Shown here: piece by piece, positions 1 through 4,766 of the stretch
Numbering within the stretch: position 1 is the stretch's first letter
Layout: the number at the start of each line of letters is the position of its first letter
Assembly: GCA_021828925.1 (NCBI GenBank)
Contig: JAJZCT010000244.1
Location: 1-5,825 of the forward strand
Length of the DNA stretch: 5,825 bases
Direction of reading: 5' to 3'
DNA from: Planctomycetota bacterium
GTDB lineage: Bacteria > Planctomycetota > Phycisphaerae > WQYP01
Notes under the pieces: model-generated
The model's database searches: none
Told to the model about the DNA's origin: nothing
The model's input: the letters and a program-made list of their open reading frames with translations, nothing else
Program-made: the position numbers and the translations under genes

Positions 1-279
1 ATTGATTCACCCGGCCCGGTATTGTTCCCCGTGCGTATTAATAAGGACGGCGGCGCGGACGGCACGCAAAGTTCGCCGGCTACATGGACATATACCGTAA
101 CGTCCATTGATGGCCTGATCACCTGGGGAACACAGCAGCCTCTGGCCCGCCCGCGCCCCAACGGTTCGATGCTGCCGCAGACCGGATCACCGGCTTTCGC
201 ACTGGCGTTTGTGGATGCCGCGGGCATTCTCCGCCTCTGGGATGCCGGAGAAATCCAGAATACCACGGCGTGCACCTGA
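1..279 (+). CDS. Uncharacterised protein, C-terminal part (starts before window)
   Basis: The frame is open from base 1 to a TGA at 277-279, giving 92 residues. No convincing start is present: the first start-like codon is a TTG at 22 with no ribosome binding site, so the gene almost certainly begins left of the window. The visible part is rich in T, S, G and P. It has alternating short strands (TWTYTVTS near residue 28, then a PRPNG turn, then GILRLWDAGEI near the end), which suggests a small beta-rich fold. There is no membrane segment and only one Cys, in the last three residues. It precedes two Cys-rich proteins on the same strand. The general look resembles small beta proteins of phage-like structural clusters, but that is an impression and I assign no function. 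That the frame is coding is fairly sure; its role is unknown. Confidence 0.6.
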   Translation: MDSPGPVLFPVRINKDGGADGTQSSPATWTYTVTSIDGLITWGTQQPLARPRPNGSMLPQTGSPAFALAFVDAAGILRLWDAGEIQNTTACT

Positions 280-281
280 CG

Positions 282-316
282 CAGGTAACAGGTGACAGAT
301 CGCAGGTTACAGTTTT
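282..316 (+). repeat. Heptameric tandem repeat, CAGGTNA-type, five units
   Basis: Five consecutive 7-nt blocks each begin with CAG. Three of them fit CAGGTNA (starts at 282, 289 and 303); the units at 296 and 310 are degenerate. As a result the 10-mer CAGGTNACAG appears three times, at 282, 289 and 303. The array begins three bases after the stop codon of the first gene. The last full 10-mer (303-312) can pair with CTGTAACATG at 332-341, giving ten positions with one mismatch and a 19-nt loop, so a transcript could fold here. Confidence 0.6.
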
Positions 317-391
317 AACACGCGCCTTCCACTGTAACATGTTCCTTGCGGTACAGCAGAAATTGAAAGCGCAGCTTCCTTATTCTTCTAA

Positions 392-405
392 CTCCTGACT
401 CCTGA
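392..405 (-). repeat. Two perfect heptamers, opposite orientation to the 282 array
   Basis: CTCCTGA occurs twice back to back (392-398 and 399-405), and the preceding bases are a looser match. Read on the - strand this is TCAGGAG repeated, so the CAGG core faces the CAGGTNA array about 80 bases upstream. It sits 17 bases before the start of the 423 gene and occupies the space where a ribosome binding site might be expected. Confidence 0.45.
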
Positions 406-422
406 ATTCCGGGTGCTGAAAC

Positions 423-977
423 ATGTCCGGCAATCTTTTACAACTCAACTCCGCGGGGCAGGTGGTGCTGGCCAAAGGCGGTGAAGGCACACCCGGCACC
501 GCCGGCAGTGTTGTGCTGCAGTCAACGGCGCAGAGCTGCTGTTGCGGCTCGTCCCCATATACCAATCCGTGCCTCAATGCGCCAAGCAGCCTGGCGATTG
601 TCAACTACACCGACAGCTATTTCACCGCCTGTACGGATGCCACCGCCGCGGTAACGGGTGATTGTGTATGGGACGGGGTTTTTGATTATTTTGATCCGCA
701 AACCTGCGCGTATTCCAACCGCTACTGCTTTGACGGCAACGGCTGCTTTGATTGCAGCTACAATGGCCACCGCATGTGGGAATTTCAGCCGCCCGGTATT
801 TCCAGCGTCTGGTACAACAGCACCAGTAAAACATTTTTTATGCAGATTACAGGTCAGAACGGACCGAATTCCGGCGAAATCGTCTGGCAGGGCAGCAAAA
901 CTGGCGGACCGGGTTTCAGCGGAATTTATACCCGTACCGGCGGCTGCGATTCGCGCAACAGCGTGGAGATTGGATGA
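423..977 (+). CDS. Uncharacterised Cys-rich protein, 184 aa
   Basis: This ATG-started ORF of 184 residues has no obvious Shine-Dalgarno site upstream. The N-terminus (MSGNLLQLNSAGQVVLAKG) is neither a signal peptide nor a membrane anchor. A Gly/Thr-rich linker follows, then a CCC run at residues 39-41. There are eleven Cys in all (39-41, 50, 70, 81, 95, 102, 108, 111, 175), with C102, C108 and C111 in a tight group, and Trp at 83, 119, 130 and 155. The C-terminal half looks beta-rich, with IVWQGSKTGG and GIYTRTGGCD near the end. Such Cys spacing suggests metal binding or disulfides in an exported or assembled particle, but no known motif is complete. It lies 143 bases after the first gene and overlaps a small ORF by ATGA. 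It resembles proteins of phage-like accessory clusters; no function is assigned. I am confident it is a gene. Confidence 0.75.
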   Translation: MSGNLLQLNSAGQVVLAKGGEGTPGTAGSVVLQSTAQSCCCGSSPYTNPCLNAPSSLAIVNYTDSYFTACTDATAAVTGDCVWDGVFDYFDPQTCAYSNRYCFDGNGCFDCSYNGHRMWEFQPPGISSVWYNSTSKTFFMQITGQNGPNSGEIVWQGSKTGGPGFSGIYTRTGGCDSRNSVEIG

Positions 978-1081
978 GATTTCAGCCATTACGTATTGTG
1001 CATGATGCAACGGCGTTTCCACGCGGAATCACAAAGCAACGGCTGTTCATCCGCTTTGAATGGCCGGAAAAGCAGTTTTAG
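974..1081 (+). CDS. Small overlapping ORF, 35 aa, translationally coupled
   Basis: The ATG at 974 overlaps the TGA of the preceding gene (975-977) as ATGA. It has a GGAG at 965-968, five bases upstream, the best ribosome binding signal in this cluster. The 35-codon product begins MRFQPLRIVHDATAFPRG and ends in LFIRFEWPEKQF before a TAG at 1079-1081. It has several aromatic residues and alternating hydrophobics, and no Cys or membrane segment. The overlap and spacing are what translational coupling looks like, so it probably makes a product in step with the 184-aa protein. It is too short for family assignment. It could instead be the intact start of a longer gene now cut short, because the 230 bases after it hold no intact ORF in this direction. 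Confidence 0.5.
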   Translation: MRFQPLRIVHDATAFPRGITKQRLFIRFEWPEKQF

Positions 1082-1261
1082 AATCTGAATTTAACAGGCA
1101 GGTAACCCTCCGCGTTGTCGCGGCGCTCACAAAAGTAATTGCGCCGGGCCGCAAGTTGGGGTGCATACATTGCAGATGACAAATCAAGATCCCGAACAGC
1201 AATGCGGTATTGTCCGTCAATGCCGAAATCAATCCCCCCCCCATCATGACCATTAACACCC

Positions 1262-1297
1262 AATACTGATAACACTGATAATACTGTTAATACTGCC
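1262..1297 (+). repeat. Four tandem 9-nt units (AATACTGAT-type)
   Basis: Four consecutive nonamers start at 1262, 1271, 1280 and 1289. The first is AATACTGAT. The second differs at position 3, and the third and fourth differ only in the last two bases. The array is AT-rich against its surroundings and ends 16 bases before the start codon of the 1314 gene, so it lies in that gene's leader or promoter region. Confidence 0.65.
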
Positions 1298-1303
1298 CTC
1301 CCC

Positions 1304-1307
1304 GGAG
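1304..1307 (+). promoter_or_regulatory. Ribosome binding site GGAG for the 1314 gene
   Basis: GGAG lies six bases before the ATG at 1314. This supports that start over the other ATGs nearby in other frames. Confidence 0.5.
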
Positions 1308-1313
1308 TCTCTC

Positions 1314-1598
1314 ATGCCAAAGAATCCAAATCCGTGCCGGCACTGGATCAATTGTGGTGTCATCGGCGGCGGGTGTTGCCGGCTGGGTCGCTACGGCGGC
1401 AAGCCGAGCCTTGGCACCTGCCGCGTCTGCCCGCATTATCTTGGTCTTCCGCGCGGCCTGGGGGACATCGTGCACCTGTTCGCCAATCCCATCGCCCAAA
1501 TACTCAATACGGTATTGCACCGCAAGGGGAAAAAGAAAATCGGCGCACATTGCCGCTGCGCCCAGCGCCGTCGCGAATGGAATATGTTGCATCGTTGA
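1314..1598 (+). CDS. Small Cys-rich protein, 94 aa, probable metal binder
   Basis: This is a 94-residue basic protein with a good ribosome binding site. It has eight Cys at 8, 14, 21, 22, 36, 39, 80 and 82. The N-terminal block reads like a zinc or iron-sulfur knuckle set: C8, C14, C21-C22, then a GRYGGKPS stretch, then C36-x2-C39. A helix-like middle begins RGLGDIVHLF. The tail has C80-R-C82 followed by AQRRREWN, the arrangement of Cys followed by a basic helix seen in small phage proteins with a GLGDxV...CxC..R...LN layout. The resemblance is recalled, not searched. No signal peptide or membrane segment is visible. It is the last gene of the + strand cluster and faces the GH5-like gene. Cluster membership and the Cys pattern argue for a real gene; metal binding is an inference. 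Confidence 0.7.
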   Translation: MPKNPNPCRHWINCGVIGGGCCRLGRYGGKPSLGTCRVCPHYLGLPRGLGDIVHLFANPIAQILNTVLHRKGKKKIGAHCRCAQRRREWNMLHR

Positions 1599-1620
1599 GG
1601 AAGTGCCGCTGATCTGCCCA

Positions 1621-1667
1621 GGTGGTCGCCGGTACTCGTCTCCATGCAATGCCCCGCCGGGACCACC
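1621..1667. terminator. Inverted repeat between convergent genes, possible bidirectional terminator
   Basis: GGTGGTC (1621-1627) pairs perfectly with GACCACC (1661-1667). After one bulged G, CCGG (1629-1632) pairs with CCGG (1657-1660), giving 11 pairs around a 24-nt loop. It lies 22 bases after the + strand cluster ends and 71 bases past the stop of the convergent GH5-like gene. No T-run follows in either direction, so if it ends transcription it is not a classical intrinsic terminator. Confidence 0.35.
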
Positions 1668-1738
1668 GGTAAAGGGGACAGATGCCATGAGAACCGGCGG
1701 CTTGCCCCCCGGGGCCGATTGCGCATCAGATGATCCGC

Positions 1739-2953
1739 TTACGGCCGCAGGGTTACGGGCATTCCAATTGATTCTGGAATCATTCGGGCCCAGTGCGGCC
1801 AGGCTTTACGTTCGGTGGCTTGAAAATGCATATCGCCGGAAATTGCCCGCGCATCGGCCAGACTCCAGACAGCGCCATCTTCATGGAACACGCCATTGAG
1901 GGTGCCTTTGCGCCGCTGGGCCAGCAGCCAGGCCGGCTTGAGCATGAGACTCCAGAAAAAATTTCCCACCGGCCGGCTGCGGATCAGCGGTGCCATGGAA
2001 GCGTAATCGGGTTCCCATTCGGTACCCGTGAGTTGCTTATGGCCCCAGCCCGATTCACCGGTGCGAATGCGTTGCCATTCCGTAAGCCAGATCGGCTTCT
2101 TCAGCGTTCTCTGCATCGCGAGAACCCGATGCAGTGTATGCTTTACCGCCGCCGCCGATGGAGGAAAATCCGGATGCGTTTGCAGAATATCCGCACCGGC
2201 ATGAATAAATGCCATGCTCTGGTGGATATTGGCTCCGCCAATGGATAATCTCACCACTCCGCGATGTTTGGCCGCGCGGCGCATCATCGCTTCAGCGAAG
2301 CGATGGCGTGCCGCGCCCCACGGTTCATTCTGCACTTCAATTGCCAGAAGTTGCCGGTGGTTGCGGAAATGCTCCATGAACCACTCCAGATATTTCAGCG
2401 GCCCGTGCCACAGCGCGGGCTTCATGACAATGTGCCCCGCGGGCGACAGCACATCGGACGCGGTTAAGGGGTGGGTATTGCGGATATTCGCCGCGGTTGG
2501 TTCCACGCCATCGCCTTCAAAAAGTACCGGCATAACCTTGATGCCCGCGGCATTGCACTGCTGCAGGAAATGAGAAAATCGCTGCCGCAATGCAGCTTCA
2601 TCCGCCAGCCAGAATTCATAACTCAACCAGACACGCAGCGCATTTAGCCGCAGGCTCTGTGCATAGCCCAAATCGCGCCCAATGATCTTTGGATCGTAAT
2701 GTTCCCACATCTGATAAGCATTCCACGCCCGGGCGGGAATATAGATCGCCCCGCGCGGAAATGTTGACTCCGCCGCACGCGTTGCGCCAACTGGCGCATC
2801 ACCGTGCGCTGCAGCCGCCATTACAGTTGAAACCAACGCCGTCGCCGGACCCGCGGCCGCCAGCAAGGCGGATGTGTGCCGCAGAAATCCTCTGCGATCA
2901 AGCAAAGAATGTGTTTTGTTTATCATCGAATCCGGCATAGCCATTTTTCCCAT
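1739..2953 (-). CDS. Tat-exported GH5-like glycoside hydrolase (cellulase/mannanase clan)
   Basis: This 404-aa ORF encodes a predicted secreted endo-acting glycosidase. Residues 19-25 (DRRGFLR) form a twin-arginine motif followed by a hydrophobic Ala-rich stretch to about residue 49, so export is by Tat in folded form. The rest, from about residue 70, fits a TIM barrel of clan GH-A: NALRVWLSYEFW (104-115), the acid/base in NEP (E210) after the IEVQ strand, and the nucleophile in LTEW (E292). Length suits a single catalytic domain with no carbohydrate-binding module. Substrate (beta-glucan, mannan or other) cannot be read from the sequence. The start is uncertain: Met at residues 1, 4, 6 and 10 are all possible and none has a good ribosome binding site; Met10 (2924-2926) would give the usual short Tat n-region. 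It is a lone gene, convergent with the Cys-rich cluster. TTGACA at 2980-2985 and TATAAA at 2992-2997 lie upstream but do not form a well-spaced pair. Confidence 0.8.
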   Translation of the reverse strand: MGKMAMPDSMINKTHSLLDRRGFLRHTSALLAAAGPATALVSTVMAAAAHGDAPVGATRAAESTFPRGAIYIPARAWNAYQMWEHYDPKIIGRDLGYAQSLRLNALRVWLSYEFWLADEAALRQRFSHFLQQCNAAGIKVMPVLFEGDGVEPTAANIRNTHPLTASDVLSPAGHIVMKPALWHGPLKYLEWFMEHFRNHRQLLAIEVQNEPWGAARHRFAEAMMRRAAKHRGVVRLSIGGANIHQSMAFIHAGADILQTHPDFPPSAAAVKHTLHRVLAMQRTLKKPIWLTEWQRIRTGESGWGHKQLTGTEWEPDYASMAPLIRSRPVGNFFWSLMLKPAWLLAQRRKGTLNGVFHEDGAVWSLADARAISGDMHFQATERKAWPHWARMIPESIGMPVTLRP

Positions 2954-3193
2954 GAAGTCATCTGATCCATTTCACCGATTGTCAACTTTGCTTTATACAC
3001 CCAATCCCGCCAAAAAGTCCAGAAAGGTGCCGGGATATCTGGTTACGTCAGGCCGGATCATCTGAACAAATTCACCCTCGTTCACGCCCGCCTGACATTC
3101 CAACATCCCCTCCCCGGCCCCATCACAATCGAGGCCGGAAGGCATTGCGGCTTGGGCGTTCTGGCGGCGGTGGATGCGGAATAGCGCGGGAGT
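2954..3193. other. Intergenic region upstream of the GH5-like gene
   Basis: About 240 bases have no supported gene. Open frames here on both strands are short or run through the REP hairpin and the transposase gene in the wrong frame. The left 50 bases are AT-rich and presumably hold the promoter of the GH5-like gene. The rest shows nothing I can name. Confidence 0.4.
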
Positions 3194-3222
3194 CACCGGC
3201 GGCATAATTGCCGCCGCTAAGA
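3194..3222 (+). repeat. REP hairpin, copy 1 (downstream of RAYT)
   Basis: An 8-bp perfect stem (CGGCGGCA with TGCCGCCG, 3197-3216) has a TAAT loop and is followed by CTAAGA. It matches copy 2 at 28 of 29 positions; the single difference is in the loop. On the strand of the transposase it reads TCTTAG then the hairpin, so TTAG or CTTAG at the foot may be the guide tetranucleotide used by the enzyme. It lies 36 bases past the transposase stop codon. Confidence 0.75.
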
Positions 3223-3258
3223 AGGGTCGTTGTTTCGCACCCATGACCACGCCGCGGG

Positions 3259-3870
3259 TTATTTTCCCGGCATGATGAAATGCCACGGCTGCGGCTTCAA
3301 TCCGGCCTTTTCCGGATTGAATTCGATATACCGTTTCGCCCGCAATAACTCCGACGGATGAATAAATACGCACCAATGACGGTGCGCCCACACCGATGGC
3401 ATTCTACCGGCGGGTGTCACATGTCCCGCTAACGGATGGATGTGCTCATCATTGATCTGCTGCGTAGCGCGTGCTTTCAAATGACCCACCACATTTTCGG
3501 TCTTGCGGGATTGGATATCCATGAGGATATGAACATGATCCGGCATAATCGCGCACGCATGAACGCGGTATTTATTTTCGTGTACGGCCTCGCCGAAGCC
3601 TCGCGCCACCGAGCGGGCCTGAATTCCGCTGAATTTAACCGGCGGGTATTTGAGCGCCGCCTTCGCCGCATTCCGCAATGCGCGGTCATGCTGCACACCC
3701 GCCACGGACCGGAGGATTTTCCCATTGCCTGTCGCCGGGCCGCCGGCCGCATAAATTTCCGGTGATCGGACGAATCGCGACCATGACCCGCGCGGGTCAT
3801 TGGGCAACCAGAATCCGTATGTGCAAAAAATAAAATGCCATGCGATAATGGGTTCTTCCGGCAATGCCAT
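3259..3870 (-). CDS. REP-associated tyrosine transposase (RAYT), Y1 HUH family
   Basis: This is a single-domain Y1 transposase of the IS200/IS605-related RAYT group, which cuts and joins single-stranded DNA at REP hairpins. In the 203-aa form it begins MALPEEPIIAWHFIF, then GFWLPNDPRGSWS. The HUH metal site is in MPDHVHIL (H112 and H114), and the catalytic Tyr is Y181 in RYIEFNPEKAGL, the classic RAYT context. VWAHRHWCVFI (160-170) is the conserved W-containing strand. All catalytic residues are present, so it may be active. I chose the ATG at 3868-3870 because GGGAGA lies four bases upstream; an earlier in-frame ATG at 3916-3918 would add 16 residues with little family likeness. REP hairpins lie on both sides in one orientation. 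RAYTs are usually single-copy, domesticated and do not move as classical insertion sequences; none of the flanks shows a target duplication. Confidence 0.9.
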   Translation of the reverse strand: MALPEEPIIAWHFIFCTYGFWLPNDPRGSWSRFVRSPEIYAAGGPATGNGKILRSVAGVQHDRALRNAAKAALKYPPVKFSGIQARSVARGFGEAVHENKYRVHACAIMPDHVHILMDIQSRKTENVVGHLKARATQQINDEHIHPLAGHVTPAGRMPSVWAHRHWCVFIHPSELLRAKRYIEFNPEKAGLKPQPWHFIMPGK

Positions 3871-3873
3871 GGG

Positions 3874-3879
3874 TTCTCC
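3874..3879 (-). promoter_or_regulatory. Ribosome binding site deciding the RAYT start
   Basis: GGGAGA on the - strand ends four bases before the ATG at 3868-3870. The upstream ATG at 3916-3918 has only a run of G before it. Confidence 0.5.
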
Positions 3880-3939
3880 CTTCACTGTTGCCGCAGCGGT
3901 CACATCGACGGCCCCCATGATGCCCCCCGCGCCCGCTGT

Positions 3940-3963
3940 GTCTTAGCGCCGAAATTTATTTCG
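3940..3963 (-). repeat. Degenerate REP-like hairpin, inverted to copy 2
   Basis: GTCTTAGCG (3940-3948) is the exact reverse complement of CGCTAAGAC at the foot of copy 2 (4010-4018). It is followed by a small hairpin, CGAAA with TTTCG around TTTA (3950-3963), at the position where the GC-rich hairpin would be. The two together form a head-to-head pair upstream of the RAYT. Confidence 0.5.
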
Positions 3964-3988
3964 CACGCGGTCGGTTCCACCACGCATC

Positions 3989-4017
3989 CACCGGCGGCAT
4001 AAATGCCGCCGCTAAGA
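3989..4017 (+). repeat. REP hairpin, copy 2 (upstream of RAYT)
   Basis: This has the same 8-bp stem as copy 1 (3992-4011) with a TAAA loop, flanked by CAC on the left and CTAAGA on the right. It is a direct repeat of copy 1 at a distance of 795 bases, with the RAYT gene between them. It lies about 120 bases upstream of the RAYT start. Confidence 0.75.
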
Positions 4018-4018
4018 C

Positions 4019-4198
4019 TCGCCGATTTTACCGGGATTTTGGTCGCGTATCCAATCTTCCGCGTAACCCGTTATTTATCGGCCCCACCCATCCCATAACC
4101 GCAAAATATTTGGCATTACCTCAACACATGTTCTATTCTTGATATAGATATGCATTGTACGAACCTGTACCGCCCCCGGCTTTGCCGGAGGGTATTAA
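4019..4198. other. AT-richer spacer with a small hairpin
   Basis: No gene is visible. CCGGC (4176-4180) and GCCGG (4184-4188) form a 5-bp hairpin with a TTT loop, extended by two more pairs after one mismatch; no T-run follows. A GATATAGATATG stretch near 4141 is the most AT-rich point and could hold a promoter, but no well-spaced -35/-10 pair is convincing. Confidence 0.35.
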
Positions 4199-4423
4199 CA
4201 GGCGCTGTGGAAACACGTAACGTTGCATGGCCATTTATCACAGGCCGACCAGCGCATTATCATTGATCCTGGTGCCGATGAACGGTCCGCGCGCGAAGCT
4301 GTAGCCGTATTGGGTGAAAGTCTGCCAGCTCAATCAACAGCCATGCTTGCCGACATTGCATTTATCCTTTCCGCGACCCATGAGCCGCGGCCCCATTGAA
4401 GCAAGTCCACCACAACCTTTACA
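4199..4423. other. Gene debris, frames open on both strands
   Basis: A + frame is open from 4199 to a TGA at 4397-4399 (66 codons, including LSQADQRIIIDPGADERSA). It has no ATG near its start and no ribosome binding site. On the - strand, one frame has a 30-codon open stretch ending at a stop around 4240 that includes FTQYGYSFARGPFIGTRIN. Another frame can extend the neighbouring ATPase stub to 4333. Each reads like protein but none is a complete gene, so I take the stretch as remnants of one or more decayed genes. Confidence 0.35.
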
Positions 4424-4618
4424 TTATCCGGTATCCTGCCGCGCCAGTGCGGAGAATACCGCAGGCTGGCAATGTTCGGATGCGCCAATCAATAGTGCGT
4501 CCAGTACAGAGCTTTTGCCGCAACCGTTGGGGCCAACCAGCACAACCAGCGGCGTTAAATCCGCCACGGATCCACTGTCGATGGCGCGGAAGTTTTGAAT
4601 ATCAATGCGCTGTATCAA
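4424..4618 (-). pseudogene. N-terminal stub of a P-loop ATPase (SMC/RecF/AAA_21-like)
   Basis: The 64-residue ORF begins with a TTG at 4616-4618, ten bases after a strong GAGGAGG (4629-4635). It matches the first 60 residues of ABC-type ATPases of the RecF/OLD/AAA_21 kind: MIQRIDIQNFRAID, then LTPLVVLVGPNGCGKSSVLDAL with a full Walker A (G29 to S36). Those families are usually 300-700 aa with a signature motif and Walker B far downstream, none of which is here; the frame stops at TAA 4424-4426. A +1 shift just before this stop would give 31 more residues (VKVVVDLLQWGRGSWVAERI) to a TGA at 4330-4332. That could be the natural continuation of the family, so a one-base frameshift plus loss of the rest is likely. 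The good start signal shows it was once translated. It lies 169 bases after the hydrolase stop on the same strand. Confidence 0.65.
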
Positions 4619-4628
4619 TCCGGCAACA

Positions 4629-4635
4629 CCTCCTC
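4629..4635 (-). promoter_or_regulatory. Shine-Dalgarno GAGGAGG of the ATPase stub
   Basis: A near-perfect anti-16S match lies ten bases before the TTG at 4618. It settles TTG as the start; an ATG at 4635-4637 is out of frame. Confidence 0.5.
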
Positions 4636-4766
4636 ATTCGAGTGACACCGGCCCGGACGGTCCAATGCCGGCTCACCCGTGACAGCACCATTTTCACCCC
4701 GTTATGGCGCGCGGTCAACCGGAATGGTGCCCGCCGCTTACGTGCTGCCGGCAGATTTGCCGCGCG

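Larger units (their letters stand above)
1082..1313. other. Intergenic spacer without an intact gene
   Basis: No convincing gene is present. One + frame, from an ATG at 1060, is open for 38 codons to a TGA and then stays open again to the TGA at 1268, so a decayed coding stretch is possible. A 23-codon frame starting at ATG 1176 runs through a nine-C tract at 1234-1242. A - strand frame (1275 to 1078) is also open, but it starts inside tandem repeats and has no ribosome binding site. The right end carries the 9-nt tandem repeat. Confidence 0.4.
3194..4018 (-). mobile_element. REP/RAYT unit
   Basis: The transposase gene together with its flanking REP hairpins makes an 825-base unit. Its ends are subterminal hairpins in direct orientation with a shared CTTAG foot, not terminal inverted repeats, which is the layout of IS200/IS605 relatives and of REP/RAYT loci. 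Whether the unit moves as a whole is not shown by the sequence. Confidence 0.6.

Noticed and set aside
282..405. CRISPR array
   Set aside because: The units are 7 nt, contiguous and without spacers; no repeat-spacer pattern exists anywhere in the window.
522..1022. Long - strand frame opposite the 184-aa Cys-rich gene
   Set aside because: It is Ala/Ile-rich low-complexity text typical of an antisense shadow and has no start signal. The + frame has the Cys/Trp pattern and the coupled downstream ORF.
1078..1275. - strand 65-codon frame in the spacer before the 8-Cys gene
   Set aside because: Its GTG start lies within the tandem repeat, there is no ribosome site, and it overlaps the end of the coupled small ORF. 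It is kept only as a remark in the spacer entry.
1287..1688. - strand 133-codon frame opposite the 8-Cys gene
   Set aside because: It runs through the tandem repeat and the inverted repeat and has no ribosome site. The + frame with GGAG and the ordered Cys is clearly better.
1793..2573. + strand frames inside the GH5-like gene
   Set aside because: They are Arg/Pro-rich antisense translations with no motifs. The - strand carries both catalytic Glu and the Tat signal in one frame.
2993..3391. - strand frame spanning the RAYT end and REP copy 1
   Set aside because: It is out of frame with the RAYT inside that gene and reads through a REP hairpin, so it is a shadow.
4171..4192. Hairpin as an intrinsic terminator
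   Set aside because: The stem is only five pairs before a mismatch and no T-run follows on either strand; no gene ends next to it.
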